From positions 1,612,001-1,676,000 of the forward strand of contig OY970187.1 in NCBI GenBank assembly GCA_963708165.1: 64,000 bases of DNA, read 5' to 3'. Positions 1 to 8,749 of the stretch are shown in pieces. Each line of letters opens with the position of its first letter. Within the stretch, counting starts at the first letter, position 1. The notes below the pieces were generated by a model. That model had not been told where the DNA came from and ran no database searches. It saw only the letters and a program-made list of their open reading frames with translations. Origin of the DNA: Rubricoccus sp963708165 (GTDB lineage Bacteria; Bacteroidota; Rhodothermia; Rhodothermales; Rubricoccaceae). Both the position numbers and the translations under genes were made by a program.

Positions 1-625
1 CGATGAGGCCTGCGGTGTGCGCCATGTCGACCCACAGGATCGCGCCCACTTCGTCTGCGATCTCGCGCATGGCGGCGTAGTCGAAGTCGCGCGAGTACGC
101 GCTCGCGCCGACGCTGAGCATCCGCGGCTGCACCTCTTTCGCTTTCGCGCGGACGTGGTCCATGTCGATGCGTCCCGCCAGAGGCCCGTCGGTTTCCACG
201 CCGTAGAAGTGCGCGTCGTAGAGCTTGCCGGAGAAGTTGACCGGGCTGCCGTGCGTGAGGTGTCCGCCGTGGGCGAGGTCGAGGCCTAGGAGCCGGTCGC
301 CGGGGTCCATGAACGCGAGGTAGATGGCCTGGTTGGCCGTCGCGCCGGAGTGCGGCTGCACGTTGACCCAGTCGGCGCCGAAGAGCTGTTTGGCGCGCTC
401 GCGCGCGAGGTCTTCCACCACATCCACTTCCTCGCAGCCGCCGTAGTAGCGTTTGCCGGGCAGGCCCTCGGCGTACTTGTTGGTCAGCGGGCTGCCAATG
501 GCCTGCAGCACGGCGGGGCTGACGAAGTTTTCGGAGGCGATGAGTTCGAAGCCGTCGTTCTGGCGTTCCACCTCGCGGTGGATGGACTGAAAGACCTCGG
601 GATCCTGGCTCTGAAGCGCGTGCAT
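1..625 (-). CDS. glyA: Serine hydroxymethyltransferase (3' end outside window)
   Basis: PLP enzyme that interconverts serine and glycine and charges tetrahydrofolate with a one-carbon unit in the cytoplasm. The reverse strand reads from an ATG at 625 through about 208 residues to the window edge, so the C-terminal half is missing. Visible SHMT hallmarks are ELIASENF near residue 30, the NKYAEGLPGKRYYGG block near 50-65, QPHSGATAN near 90-100, DLAHGGHLTHG near 118-128 and the WVDMAHTAGLI block at the edge. The PLP lysine lies beyond the window. The assignment is firm. No Shine-Dalgarno is visible before the ATG, as for most genes here. Upstream, across 140 bases holding dispersed elements, lies the minus-strand gene at 766-1164. 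Confidence 0.95.
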   Translation of the reverse strand, partial: MHALQSQDPEVFQSIHREVERQNDGFELIASENFVSPAVLQAIGSPLTNKYAEGLPGKRYYGGCEEVDVVEDLARERAKQLFGADWVNVQPHSGATANQAIYLAFMDPGDRLLGLDLAHGGHLTHGSPVNFSGKLYDAHFYGVETDGPLAGRIDMDHVRAKAKEVQPRMLSVGASAYSRDFDYAAMREIADEVGAILWVDMAHTAGLI

Positions 626-765
626 GGCGGGGCGTGCGGTGTGGATGCCCCGAAGGTATGCCTGATGGCCTCTGGCGTGCTCCGGCACCGTGCGGCACGG
701 CCTCGGGCGCCAGAGGCTACACCTGGCCTGTCTTGACCCTGTACCGGCCCGGCTAGCGCCAGAGG

Positions 766-1164
766 CTAGCGCGCGAGCTGGTCGCGGAGGAGCGACTGCA
801 GATCCTCCGGCTGCTTGAGCGGAAAGAACTGGCCGGCGGCACCCAGGAATACCCACTCGCCCTCGGGGCGGCGGCCGTTGAGGTCGAGCGTGTAGGTGCT
901 CGCGACGCCGTAGCTCTCGCGCTCGAAGCGGCTACTCGCCTCGCGGCCCGCGGCGCGGCCCGCAGCATCACCGACCTCGCGGCCCAGGCGTCCAGTCAGA
1001 AAGCCCATCGCGCCGCCAGCGGCCCTGCCCGCCTCTTCCCCCGCGTCGCCGGCGACGGTTCGGATCTCGTCGGTGAGGAAGACTGCGAACTGGTCCTCGT
1101 TGGGGTTGAACCACCAGAGGACGAGGAGGAGCGTGCCGATCAGCACGGGAAGGATGAAGCGCAT
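766..1164 (-). CDS. Small single-pass membrane protein, DUF4359-like
   Basis: 132-residue protein. Residues 1-19 form one hydrophobic segment (FILPVLIGTLLLVLWWF) followed by NPNEDQFAVFL, a pattern I associate with DUF4359 proteins. A Gly/Ala-rich middle (about 40-75) is followed by a short C-terminal domain that mentions both a phenotype-free YTLDLN strand and FFPLKQPEDLQSLL. Function unknown; probably anchored in the inner membrane with the bulk outside. The stop codon TAG runs straight into a dispersed CCTCTGGCG element, a layout repeated at many gene ends here. The family link is from memory of the motif only. Confidence 0.7.
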   Translation of the reverse strand: MRFILPVLIGTLLLVLWWFNPNEDQFAVFLTDEIRTVAGDAGEEAGRAAGGAMGFLTGRLGREVGDAAGRAAGREASSRFERESYGVASTYTLDLNGRRPEGEWVFLGAAGQFFPLKQPEDLQSLLRDQLAR

Positions 1165-1262
1165 GGGGGGTTTAGGCGAGTGAGCCCGGGTCTTAAGAAT
1201 CGGCCTCTGGCGCCAGAGGCTTAAATGCTCGGGAGATGCGGCGCGCTGTAGAGGCGGCGCGC

Positions 1263-1940
1263 TCAGCTGTCGATGCCCTGCGTCATGGCGTAGACGAGCA
1301 GGTTGACCCCCATCTGCAGCGCGCGCTCGCGCACTTCTGGCGGGTCCGGGTGGACGCCCTCGGGCTCCCAGCCATCGGCGAGGTCGCTCTGGTAGGCGTA
1401 GAACACCACCAACCGGCCCTCGTGAAACAGCCCGAGGCCCTGCGCAGCTTCGCCGTCATGCTCGTGGATCTTGGGCAGGCCGTCCGGGAAGCGGAAGTGC
1501 GCGGAGTAGACCGGGTGCGACGCCGCCAGAGGCACGAGCTCTTGCTCGGGGAAGACCTTGGCGAGCTCGCGGCGCAGCGCCTCGTCCATGCCGTAGTCGT
1601 CGTTGACGTAGAGGAAGCCGCCGCTCGTCAGGTAGCGGCGCAGGCGCGTGGCCTCCTCGTCGGTAATGGCGACGTTGCCGTGGCCGTTGAGGAACAGGAA
1701 CGGGTGCAGAAAGAGCCGGTCGCTGGTCAGTTCGACGCTTGCAGCCTCTGGCGCAATGTCGAGCAGCGCGTGGCGCCGCGCGTACTCGATGAGTGTCGGC
1801 AGCGGGTCGCCGGAGTACCAATCACCGCCGCCGCCGTACTGGACGCGCGCGATGGAGATGGCGCCGTCGGACTGGGCACGAGCCTCTGGCGAAAGCGTGG
1901 CGCCAGAGGCGAGGAGGAGGGCAAGGAGGATGGAGCGCAT
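1263..1940 (-). CDS. Secreted DUF4159 domain protein
   Basis: 225-residue protein starting at the ATG at 1940, chosen because it opens a clean signal peptide (MRSILLALLLASG) ending near ARAQ. The frame stays open upstream to 2135 but that extension is Arg-rich and lacks any signal-like character. The mature part has the DUF4159 pattern: ARVQYGGGGDWY near the start, LFLHPFLFLNGHG around residues 78-92, then a flexible glycine turn YLTSGGFLYVNDDYG and a C-terminal VYAMTQ. DUF4159 proteins look like glutamine-amidotransferase-fold modules, often beside MoxR/gliding-motility type clusters; the role is not known. It is divergent from the aminotransferase at 2150, with about 210 bases between the starts. 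Confidence 0.8.
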   Translation of the reverse strand: MRSILLALLLASGATLSPEARAQSDGAISIARVQYGGGGDWYSGDPLPTLIEYARRHALLDIAPEAASVELTSDRLFLHPFLFLNGHGNVAITDEEATRLRRYLTSGGFLYVNDDYGMDEALRRELAKVFPEQELVPLAASHPVYSAHFRFPDGLPKIHEHDGEAAQGLGLFHEGRLVVFYAYQSDLADGWEPEGVHPDPPEVRERALQMGVNLLVYAMTQGIDS

Positions 1941-2149
1941 GGCGGTAGAATACGGGACCCGTCTCCTTCCAACGATGCGCCCTCTCGTTCTGGTCTGCCT
2001 CGACGCCCTCGTCGCCTCGCCTCTGGCGGGATGTGATGTAGGGTCGCTAGAGGCGCCACCGGTATCCGTTGCTCGCACCCGGGCCGGGTGATACGTTGCC
2101 GCGCCGCACCGCCGCCTCTGGCGGGCGCGGATCACCCGCCAGAGGCTTC

Positions 2150-3055
2150 ATGCTCCAGCAGTTCGACGAGCGCAACCGCGATCTCATCGTCAACATCAAC
2201 GGCGACCTCGTCCACCGCGACGAGGCCGGTATCTCCCCGTTCGACTCCCTGGTGCAGGGCGGCGACGGCGTGTGGGAAGGCCTGCGGCTGTACAACGGCA
2301 AGATCTTTCGTCTGGACGAGCACCTGCGGCGCCTGGACGACTCGGCGCGCATCCTCGCCATCGAAGGCGTCCCGGGCCGCGACGAGATCGTGGAGGAAAT
2401 CCGCCGCACGCTGGACGCCAACGGCATGACCGACGGCGTCCACATTCGGCTCACGCTCTCGCGCGGGACGAAGATCACGAGCGGCATGGACCCGCGCCTC
2501 AATCAGGCCGGGCCGACGCTGATTGTGCTCGCGGAGTACAAGGCGCCCGTCTACGGCAAGACCGGTCTCAAGCTCGCGACCTCGTCCGTGCGCCGCTTCC
2601 CACCGGACTGCCTGGACCCCAAGATCCACTCCAACAACCTCATCCAGAGCATCCTCGCCAAGATCGAGGCCAACGCTGGGGGTGCCGACTCGGCGCTGCT
2701 CTTGGACCGCGAGGGGTTCATCGCGGAGTGCAACGGCACGCACGTCTTCCTCGTCCGCGACGGCGCCGTCCTCACCAGCACGACCGACGCCTGCCCCGAG
2801 GGCATCACGCGCCAGACCGTCATCGACCTGTGCGAGGCGAATAACATCCCGTATAACATCGGCCGCTACTCTCTCGCCGAAGCGTACCGCGCCGACGAGA
2901 TGTTCTGCACCGGCACGATGGGCGAGCTCGCCGCCGTCACGACGCTCGACGGCCGCACGATTGGCAGCGGCAGCGTCGGCCCGATGACGAAGCGCCTGAC
3001 CGAGCTGTTCATGGCCGAAGTGCAGGCCTCTGGCGTCCACGTGGTGGAGGGATAA
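2150..3055 (+). CDS. Class IV aminotransferase (branched-chain / D-amino acid / ADC lyase type)
   Basis: 301 residues from the ATG at 2150; the frame is open further upstream but the upstream part is a Pro/Arg-rich read-through of a dispersed element. Fold-type IV PLP enzyme: HRDEAGISPFDS and GDGVWEGLR near residues 22-47, RLDEHLRRL near 54-62, and the Schiff-base lysine in DPKIHSNNL (about K158). GFIAECNGTHVFLV and GTMGEL are the phosphate-binding loops. It transfers amino groups between branched-chain amino acids or D-amino acids and 2-oxo acids, or could be an aminodeoxychorismate lyase; the sequence alone does not decide. A second, more canonical family member (ilvE) is at 22589. A dispersed element lies 8-17 bases before the start. 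Confidence 0.85.
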   Translation: MLQQFDERNRDLIVNINGDLVHRDEAGISPFDSLVQGGDGVWEGLRLYNGKIFRLDEHLRRLDDSARILAIEGVPGRDEIVEEIRRTLDANGMTDGVHIRLTLSRGTKITSGMDPRLNQAGPTLIVLAEYKAPVYGKTGLKLATSSVRRFPPDCLDPKIHSNNLIQSILAKIEANAGGADSALLLDREGFIAECNGTHVFLVRDGAVLTSTTDACPEGITRQTVIDLCEANNIPYNIGRYSLAEAYRADEMFCTGTMGELAAVTTLDGRTIGSGSVGPMTKRLTELFMAEVQASGVHVVEG

Positions 3056-3228
3056 TGAGGGATCCGGGATAGAGGCATGAGCAGATCGCCCGTGCGTCTG
3101 TTCCGAATCGCCCCTGGCGCCAGAGGCCTGTGGCGACGCGCACATCCTTTTTATCCCGCATCCCTGCGCGCGCCGCGCGGCATCCCTCTTCCCCACCCGC
3201 GCCAGAGGCTCGGCTAGCTTCCGGCGCG

Positions 3229-4029
3229 ATGCCTGCCTCCTCCCCACCTCGCTTTCTCGCCTCGCGCCTATGGTTCGCGTGGACGATGCTCGTCTACCTC
3301 CTCGTCACGCCGCCGCTGTGGGTGCCGTGGATGGCCTCGCTGCGCCTGTGGCCGACGGCGCGGACGTTCTGGCGCTGGTTCCGCGTGTGGGACCGCGTGG
3401 TGTTCACGCTCTGCGGCTTCCGCCTGCGGAGCACGCGCGAGGGCGCCTCTGGCGAAGCCGTCGGCCCGGCGGTCTACGTCGCCAACCACCAGGCGATGCT
3501 GGACATCCCGGCGCTGATCCTCGCGATGGACGCGCCGTTCGTGTTCGTCGCCCGAGGCAGCCTGCGGCGCGTGCCCCTCGTGTCGGGCATCCTTCGGTGG
3601 TCGCGGTGCGTGTTCTTGGACCGCACCGCCAGAGGCACCGAGACCGCCCTGGACGAATCGGCCGAGCGCCTCGCCGCGGGCGAGAGCGTGCTGTTCTTCC
3701 CCGAGGGCACGCGCAGCTTTGACGGGCGCCTGAAGCGCTTCTACCCGAGCGCCTTCCGCCTCGCGATCCGCGCGGGCGTGCCCATCGTGCCCATCGCGCT
3801 GGGCGGCACGCACGCGCTGCTGGACGAGAAGGCGCGGACGGCTCGGCCCGGATTGGTTCAGGTTCGCATCGGCGCGCCCATCCACGCCTTGCCGGACGAG
3901 AACGCCGGATCGCTCAGCGCCCGCGCGCACGACGAGGTGGAGCGCCTGCTCGCGCTCGCCGCGCCAGAGGCCGTGCCGCAACTGGCCTCTGGCGCCAGAA
4001 GCGCTACGGCGAGAGCAGACGTTCGGTAG
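3229..4029 (+). CDS. plsC: 1-acyl-sn-glycerol-3-phosphate acyltransferase family protein
   Basis: 266-residue lysophospholipid acyltransferase (PlsC/LPLAT). It uses acyl-ACP or acyl-CoA to esterify lysophosphatidic acid at the inner membrane. The catalytic NHxxxxD motif is NHQAMLD at residues 86-92 and the glycerol-phosphate motif FPEGTRS is at 157-163. Residues 12-35 are a hydrophobic anchor. The start at 3229 gives a normal N-terminus; the frame is open from 3130 but the extra 33 residues look like intergenic read-through containing two elements. The C-terminus (PEAVPQLASGAR) is made almost wholly of dispersed-element translation and extends past the conserved domain. Family assignment is sure, exact substrate is not. 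Confidence 0.88.
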   Translation: MPASSPPRFLASRLWFAWTMLVYLLVTPPLWVPWMASLRLWPTARTFWRWFRVWDRVVFTLCGFRLRSTREGASGEAVGPAVYVANHQAMLDIPALILAMDAPFVFVARGSLRRVPLVSGILRWSRCVFLDRTARGTETALDESAERLAAGESVLFFPEGTRSFDGRLKRFYPSAFRLAIRAGVPIVPIALGGTHALLDEKARTARPGLVQVRIGAPIHALPDENAGSLSARAHDEVERLLALAAPEAVPQLASGARSATARADVR

Positions 4030-4050
4030 GGACGCCTCGCCGAGGCGTCC
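4030..4050. terminator. Hairpin between convergent genes
   Basis: A perfect 10-base stem GGACGCCTCG / CGAGGCGTCC with a one-base centre follows the acyltransferase stop codon directly. The downstream 60 bases add a complete dispersed-element palindrome (4102-4120) that abuts the TAG stop of the converging crtZ gene. No T-tract is present, so strength as a terminator is uncertain. Confidence 0.5.
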
Positions 4051-4118
4051 GCTAGCCGAGCAACGCGGCGCGCTCGGCGAGCGCGACCTACCCCTGTCAG
4101 CGCCTCTGGCGCCAGAGG

Positions 4119-4592
4119 CTACGCCTCGCGGCGGCGCTTCATGCGCTTGCCCAAACTGGGCGGAAACAGAAACAGGCCGTACGGCTCCTGCCCCTCTTGC
4201 GTCAGCGACTGGTGGTGGCGTCCGTGCGCGCGCTTGACCGTCTGCGCGACGGGGTTCTTCGTCTTGAACGGCACAAACCGGCGATGCGTGTACAGGTCGT
4301 GCAGGATGAAATAGAGCAGGCCGTAGACCGCGATGCCGGTGCCCCACGCGAACGCCGCGCTCGCCAGAGGCGCCTCGCGGCCCACCCACATCAGCCCGAG
4401 CGAGAGCGCCGCGAAACCGAGCGAGAACAAGTCGTTGGCCTCGAACAAGCCATGACCGTGGCCGTGCTCCGGGTCGTGGTGCGTGCGGTGGATGCGCCAG
4501 AGGAGGCCGTGAAAGACCCACCGGTGGAGCACGTACGCCGCGATCTCGGTGACGGCGAACGAGGCGAGGACGAGGAGCAGAAACCGGAGCAC
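4119..4592 (-). CDS. crtZ: Beta-carotene hydroxylase, CrtZ/fatty-acid hydroxylase superfamily
   Basis: About 157-residue integral membrane di-iron hydroxylase that adds hydroxyls to the rings of carotenoids such as beta-carotene. The histidine clusters are all visible: HRWVFH, HRTHHD, HDLYTHRRF and HGRHHQ, with TM segments at both ends of the first cluster and around AAFAWGTGIAVYGLLYFIL. I place the start at the GTG at 4592 because it immediately precedes the first membrane helix (VLRFLLLVLASF); no ATG is available nearby, so the start is the weak point. The same frame stays open far upstream only because of GC-rich shadow coding against the genes at 4681 and 5187. The stop codon TAG is fused to a dispersed-element palindrome. 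Fits a pigmented marine bacterium. Confidence 0.85.
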   Translation of the reverse strand: MLRFLLLVLASFAVTEIAAYVLHRWVFHGLLWRIHRTHHDPEHGHGHGLFEANDLFSLGFAALSLGLMWVGREAPLASAAFAWGTGIAVYGLLYFILHDLYTHRRFVPFKTKNPVAQTVKRAHGRHHQSLTQEGQEPYGLFLFPPSLGKRMKRRREA

Positions 4593-4680
4593 GGGACCAG
4601 AGAAGCGGGGCGGCGGTAGAATCTCGCGCCCCTCGCATCCGTTCCGCCAGAGGCTACAGTCCGCCTCTGGCGCCCGCACC

Positions 4681-5019
4681 ATGCTCATCGACCTCTCCTC
4701 CGACGCTTTGCTCGCCGACTGCGACGTGGAAACGCTCTCCGGCTCCACCAAGGGCGGGCAGCGCGCCAACAAGGTCGAGACGGGCGTGCGGCTCACGCAC
4801 CGGCCCACGGGCATCGTGGTGATGTCGCGGCGCAGCCGCAGCCAGTTCCGCAACAAGTCCATCGCGGTGCAGCGCCTGCGCGACGAGTTGGAGGAGCGCG
4901 CGCGGCCGGTCAAGGTGCGCAAGACGACGCGCCCCACGCGCGGCTCCAAGCGGCGGCGGCTGGAGGCCAAAAAGCAGCGCGCCGAGAAGAAGACGCGCCG
5001 CAACTGGCGCCCGGAGTAG
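4681..5019 (+). CDS. arfB: ArfB/YaeJ-like peptidyl-tRNA hydrolase (RF-1 domain)
   Basis: 112 residues. It carries the release-factor GGQ motif (STKGGQRANKVETGVRLTH, GGQ at 25-27) that hydrolyses peptidyl-tRNA in the ribosomal peptidyl-transferase centre. It lacks codon-recognition domains. The C-terminus from about 85 to 112 is strongly basic (KRRRLEAKKQRAEKKTRR), as in ArfB, where the tail probes the empty mRNA channel of stalled ribosomes. Expected role: rescue of non-stop ribosomes. A start at 4681 is preceded by a dispersed element 6-14 bases upstream and no Shine-Dalgarno. No tmRNA gene is visible in this window, so whether ArfB is a back-up or the main rescue route cannot be said. Alternative name: PrfH-type release factor, less likely at this length. 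Confidence 0.82.
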   Translation: MLIDLSSDALLADCDVETLSGSTKGGQRANKVETGVRLTHRPTGIVVMSRRSRSQFRNKSIAVQRLRDELEERARPVKVRKTTRPTRGSKRRRLEAKKQRAEKKTRRNWRPE

Positions 5020-5186
5020 CCCCCGGCGCCGTGCCGAGTGCGAGTTGCGGTCGATCCACCCTGTAGCCGCGGCCTGCCAGGGCGTCTCCCAGAATGCCTC
5101 GCCTCTGGCGCCAGAGGCTTCCCCGGCTTTCCGCGACGCCGCCTCTGGCGAGGCGCCATCTTGCAGGCGCACCCACCGCGCGCGCC

Positions 5187-6266
5187 ATGCTCCGCTTCGC
5201 CCTCGTCCTCGCTCTCGGCCTCTTCACCGCCTCTGGCGCCGAGGCGCAAGACCAGGAAATCCTGTTTCCCGGCCAGATTGGCGGCGAGTTGCTCGCCTCC
5301 ATCAAGGCCGCCTATCGGCCGTCCTCGGTCTCGGGCACCAATGACGACCTGTACGCCCGCATCGACTCGGTAAGGGTGGACGGCCAGCTCGGCGTGATCG
5401 GGGTGTACACCGGGCTCTTCGTGCCGTTCGACGGCGTGCCGAATAACGATCCCAGCCAGGACATCTTCAACAACGAGGCCGGTCTGAACCAGGAGCACAC
5501 GTTTCCCAGATCCAAGCTGGGCACCTCGGTTGCAGAACGCGACCTGCACAACCTGTTTCCCACGCGCGTGAGCGTCAACGCCGACCGCGGCAACCTGCGC
5601 TTTGCCGAGATCCCGGACGCGCAGACAACGCGCTGGTACCGCCAGACCACCGCGACCGCCACGGCGCCGCCAGAGGCAGATCGCGACGAGTACAGCGAGA
5701 TCCGCTCCGGTAGCTCTTTTGAGCCGCGTGAGGTCCACGAGGGCAATGTTGCCCGCGCGATGTTCTACATGGCCGCCGTCTGGGACGAGCAGGCCGACCC
5801 CGCGTGGTTCGCGCCCCAGCAGGCCGACCTGTACGACTGGCACCGCGCCGACCCCGTCGACCAAGCCGAGGTGGACCGCTCGGCCCGCGTCGCGGCCTTC
5901 CAGCGCACGGCCTCTGGCGAGACGGCCGTCAACCCGTTCGTCGTCGACTCGACGCTGATCCGCCGGGCGTTTTTCATGGCCGTTGCGAGTGAGCCCGCGC
6001 CAGAGGCCTCTGGCGTGACGCTCGCGCTCGCGGGCGCCAACCCGTTCGGTGCCGGCACGCAGGTGCAGGTCCGCGCCAGAGGCGACGTGCGCGTGGTCGT
6101 GCTCGACGCGCTCGGCCGCGAGGTGCTGCGCCTCCACGACGGGCCTCTGGCGGGTGGCGCGGCAACGCTACAGGTGCCCGGTGCGGGTCTCGCGCCGGGC
6201 GTGTACCTCGTGCGCGCCGTCTCTGCCCAGGGCGTCGCTACGCGTCGCCTCGTTCGCGCTCGCTGA
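5187..6266 (+). CDS. Secreted endonuclease I with type IX secretion C-terminal domain
   Basis: 359 residues. Signal peptide MLRFALVLALGLFTASGAEAQ supports the start at 5187. Residues about 30-265 match the endonuclease I / extracellular ribonuclease family: NQEHTFPRSK (His104 in the typical E-H-x-x-P motif) and an RGNLRF block similar to the family's R-x-N-L-x-F. The last 75 residues, VRVVVLDALGREVLRL then LAPGVYLVR and a basic end, form a Por-type sorting domain, so the enzyme is predicted to cross the outer membrane through the type IX system and be released or surface-bound. It would cut extracellular DNA or RNA. The gene overlaps the converging sensor-kinase gene by 29 bases at its 3' end. 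It contains at least six dispersed elements. Confidence 0.88.
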   Translation: MLRFALVLALGLFTASGAEAQDQEILFPGQIGGELLASIKAAYRPSSVSGTNDDLYARIDSVRVDGQLGVIGVYTGLFVPFDGVPNNDPSQDIFNNEAGLNQEHTFPRSKLGTSVAERDLHNLFPTRVSVNADRGNLRFAEIPDAQTTRWYRQTTATATAPPEADRDEYSEIRSGSSFEPREVHEGNVARAMFYMAAVWDEQADPAWFAPQQADLYDWHRADPVDQAEVDRSARVAAFQRTASGETAVNPFVVDSTLIRRAFFMAVASEPAPEASGVTLALAGANPFGAGTQVQVRARGDVRVVVLDALGREVLRLHDGPLAGGAATLQVPGAGLAPGVYLVRAVSAQGVATRRLVRAR

Positions 6267-8057
6267 CCATTCCGGGGAGGCGCCCCGCCAGGCCGTCTCC
6301 CGAGAGCGTCTGCGCCTCCAGTCGGCTCGGCGTCTCCGGCGTCTCGCCAGAGGCCCGCGTGTGCTGGGGGAGCGAGATCCATGCCACCGCGTCTGGTGTC
6401 GGGGGCGCAGGGGGGCCCTCGGCGGGGAGAAACACGGTGAACGTCGCCCCCTCACCCTCGGTGCTGCGGGCGGTGATAGTGCCGCTCATCGCCTCGATCA
6501 GGCGCTGCGTGATGGCGAGACCCAGGCCGGTGCCCTCGTGGCTCCGCGCCGAGCCGGTCGATTCCTGGCGGAACGGCTCGAACAGCCGTGTCTGGAACTC
6601 GGCCGACATACCCCGGCCGGTGTCGCTCACGTCGATGCGCACCCGCTCGCCTTCGGACGAGATGTGTACCGAGACCGAACCCTTGGTCGTGAACTTGATC
6701 GCGTTCGAGATCAGGTTGGTCAGCGAGCGTCCTAGTGCTCCCGCATCGGCGCAGGCATAGACGGGCGCCTCTGGCGCGTCGACGAGCAGGAGCAGGCCTT
6801 GAGCCGATGCTTGCTGATCGAGCAGGCACGTCACCTTCTCCACCTCGGCTGCGACATCGAGCACCTCGGCCTCGATCTCCAGGTGCCCGGCGTCCATCCG
6901 CGCGAGGTCCAGCACGGAGTTGAGCGTATCGAGCAAGCGTTCGCCGCCTGTGCGGATCGGCACGACGAGGTCCGCGAGGTCGTCACCAGCTTCCTCTTCG
7001 AGAAGCTGCGCGTAGCCAATCACCGCCGTGAGCGGTGTGCGGATCTCGTGGCTCATGTTGGCGAGGATCGACTTCTGCAGCGCTGCGGCGTCCTCGGCTT
7101 CGGCACGCGCTTGCATCAGTTCCTCTTCGTGCTGTGCCTGCTCGGTGACGTCCGTCACCACGCCGACCACCCGCATTCGCCGCCCGTCCGAGGCTGTCAC
7201 CAGCCGCACGATGGAGTGGATGCGGCGCTCGCTGCCGTCTGCGCGCCGTATCGTGTGCCGGCGATCCACCGTGGGCACTGCACCGCGTAGCAGTGCTTGC
7301 TCGCTGCGGATGAGTTCGTCGCGGTCTTGCGCGAGCACGTAGTCGAACACCTGCGGGGGTTCTCCTTGCCGCGGCGTGAGCCCCATGATGTGGTACATGC
7401 CGTCGGACCACTCTCGGCGCGAGGTCTTCAGGTTGTGGCTCCAGCTGCCCATGAAGGCCAAGTGCTCGGTCTCGTCGAGCATCCGGGCGCGCTCCTCCCG
7501 CACCTCTTGCTCGCGGATGCGTGCGTAGGACACCAGCGCCAGAATGACACACATGGCGCAGACGCTCAGGGCAAACACCCAGGGATCACTCTCCGGCGCT
7601 GTGCTCGTGAGGCTGACGGCCACGCCGATGCCACTGCACGCCGCCAGAGAACCACGCCAGAGGCCGGATTCTGCGCGAGGCCACGCCCAGCAGCGAGCCC
7701 GTGCCGAACAGCGTGAACAGAAAGCCCAGCGACGCCTCTGGCGCGAGGTCGTTGATGTGCACCAGGCTGCCAATCCAGACCATTGCGCACCCGAGGTACG
7801 CCACCATGATCGGCAACGGGTGGTTCTGCACCTGTTTCGCTGGTGTACGTCAGCACCAGCATGATGACCGCCAGAAGCGTCGCGGCGACCCGAATCCAGA
7901 GAATGTCGGTTACACCGTGGGCCGCGAATACAGCGCCGTAGGCGGGGATCAGCACCACGCAGAGGCACAGCGCGACCCGCAGCGTTCGGAGAACGACCGC
8001 GTCGTGGTCCATCTCTCCCGAGAATGGATTCAGCGAAGTGGGGACGGTAAAGCGCAA
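6238..8057 (-). pseudogene. PAS-domain sensor histidine kinase, frame broken twice in the membrane part
   Basis: About 605 residues if two single-base insertions (near 7834 and near 7655) are removed. The N-terminal 200 residues hold several membrane helices (RVALCLCVVLIPAYGAVF, VAATLLAVIMLVLTY, IMVAYLGCAMVWIGSL, LGFLFTLFGTGSLLGV, WVFALSVCAMCVILALVSY) split over three frames. Then come a coiled linker, a PAS/PAC domain (GSWSHNLKTSRREWSDGMY onward), HisKA with the phospho-His in NMSHEIRTPL, and HATPase with NLISNAIKF, DTGRGM and GTGLGLAI. It would autophosphorylate and pass phosphate to a response regulator, none of which is visible nearby. The soluble kinase portion is intact, so it may be functional and the breaks artefactual. 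Ends with a 60-residue low-complexity tail. Confidence 0.8.
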
Positions 8058-8103
8058 GGCGAGAATGGTGTACCCCCCGTGGTATCGCCCGTAGTGCTGC
8101 GTT

Positions 8104-8749
8104 CTAAACCTCGGGCCCGCGATCTCTCACGTATGTGTCGAACCGGAAGGCCGGGGTGCCGCCAGAGGCCGCGTGCCTCTGGCGCTCGGCGAGCCGGTAC
8201 GGGCCGCCGTTTTCTTCCAGCAGATGCCGGTAGGGCGGGAAAAAGGTGTCACCGGAAAACTCGCCGTCCACAAACGTCAGCTCCAACCGGTCGGCTAGGC
8301 CGTCCTTCCAGAACCGACCCGTACACGCCCGCGCCGCCGCCGATGAACACGCGCTCCGACGCGGCGAATGCCTCCAGCGCCAGAGGCATCGAGCCGTAGA
8401 CGTGGATGCCCGGATGGCTGACGCTCGCAGGGTGGCGCGTGAGGACGACGTTTTCGCGGTTGGGCAGCGGCCCGCCATTCTGGTGCAGCAGGCTCTCGAA
8501 CGTCTTGCGGCCCATGATGAGCGGGTACCCCGTGGTCAGCCGTTTGAAACGTCGGAAGTCGGTCGGGATGCGCCACGGCAATTCCAGTCCGTCTCCGATG
8601 AGCCGGTCGGAGTCGGTGCCGGGCGCCTCGGCCACGGCCGCGATGACGACGACCTCCGGTCGGGAGGGATGCGGGATGCGGGATGCAGAGGGATGCGAGA
8701 GGCTCTCGCCTCTGGCGCCAGAGGCCTCTGGCGAATCGTGCTCGTTCAT
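8104..8749 (-). pseudogene. folA: Dihydrofolate reductase, one apparent +1 frameshift
   Basis: NADPH-dependent reduction of dihydrofolate, the partner reaction of thymidylate synthase. From ATG 8749 the protein reads AAVAEAPGTDSDRLIGDGLELPWRIP, FRRFKRLTTGYPLIMGRKTFES and VFIGGGAGVYG, all DHFR landmarks. Near 8306 one extra base switches the frame to DGLADRLELTFVDGEFSGDTFFP, the expected DHFR C-terminal half, ending at 8104. Corrected length about 214 residues. An unusual insert near residues 10-32 is made of dispersed-element translation plus a HPSASRIPHP stretch from a second micro-repeat (8664-8700). Its ATG overlaps the thyA stop (ATGA), so the two are translationally coupled. Because the enzyme is normally essential here, a sequencing indel is likelier than true loss. 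Confidence 0.85.
8664..8700. repeat. GGGATGC micro-repeat cluster inside dfrA
   Basis: Five closely spaced copies of GGGATGC or GGATGC (GAGGGATGCGGGATGCGGGATG and following) fall within the 5' part of the dfrA frame and encode, on the minus strand, a Ser-His-Pro-Ser-Ala-Ser-Arg-Ile-Pro-His-Pro run. A very similar cluster interrupts the FAD monooxygenase gene at 13501-13537, and degenerate versions occur between genes near 3153-3195, 12655-12675, 30341-30360 and 61300-61328. Confidence 0.65.

Noticed and set aside
4600..6137. CrtZ frame extended to 672 codons
   Set aside because: Upstream part is antisense to the ArfB-like and endonuclease genes; CrtZ proteins are about 150-180 residues.
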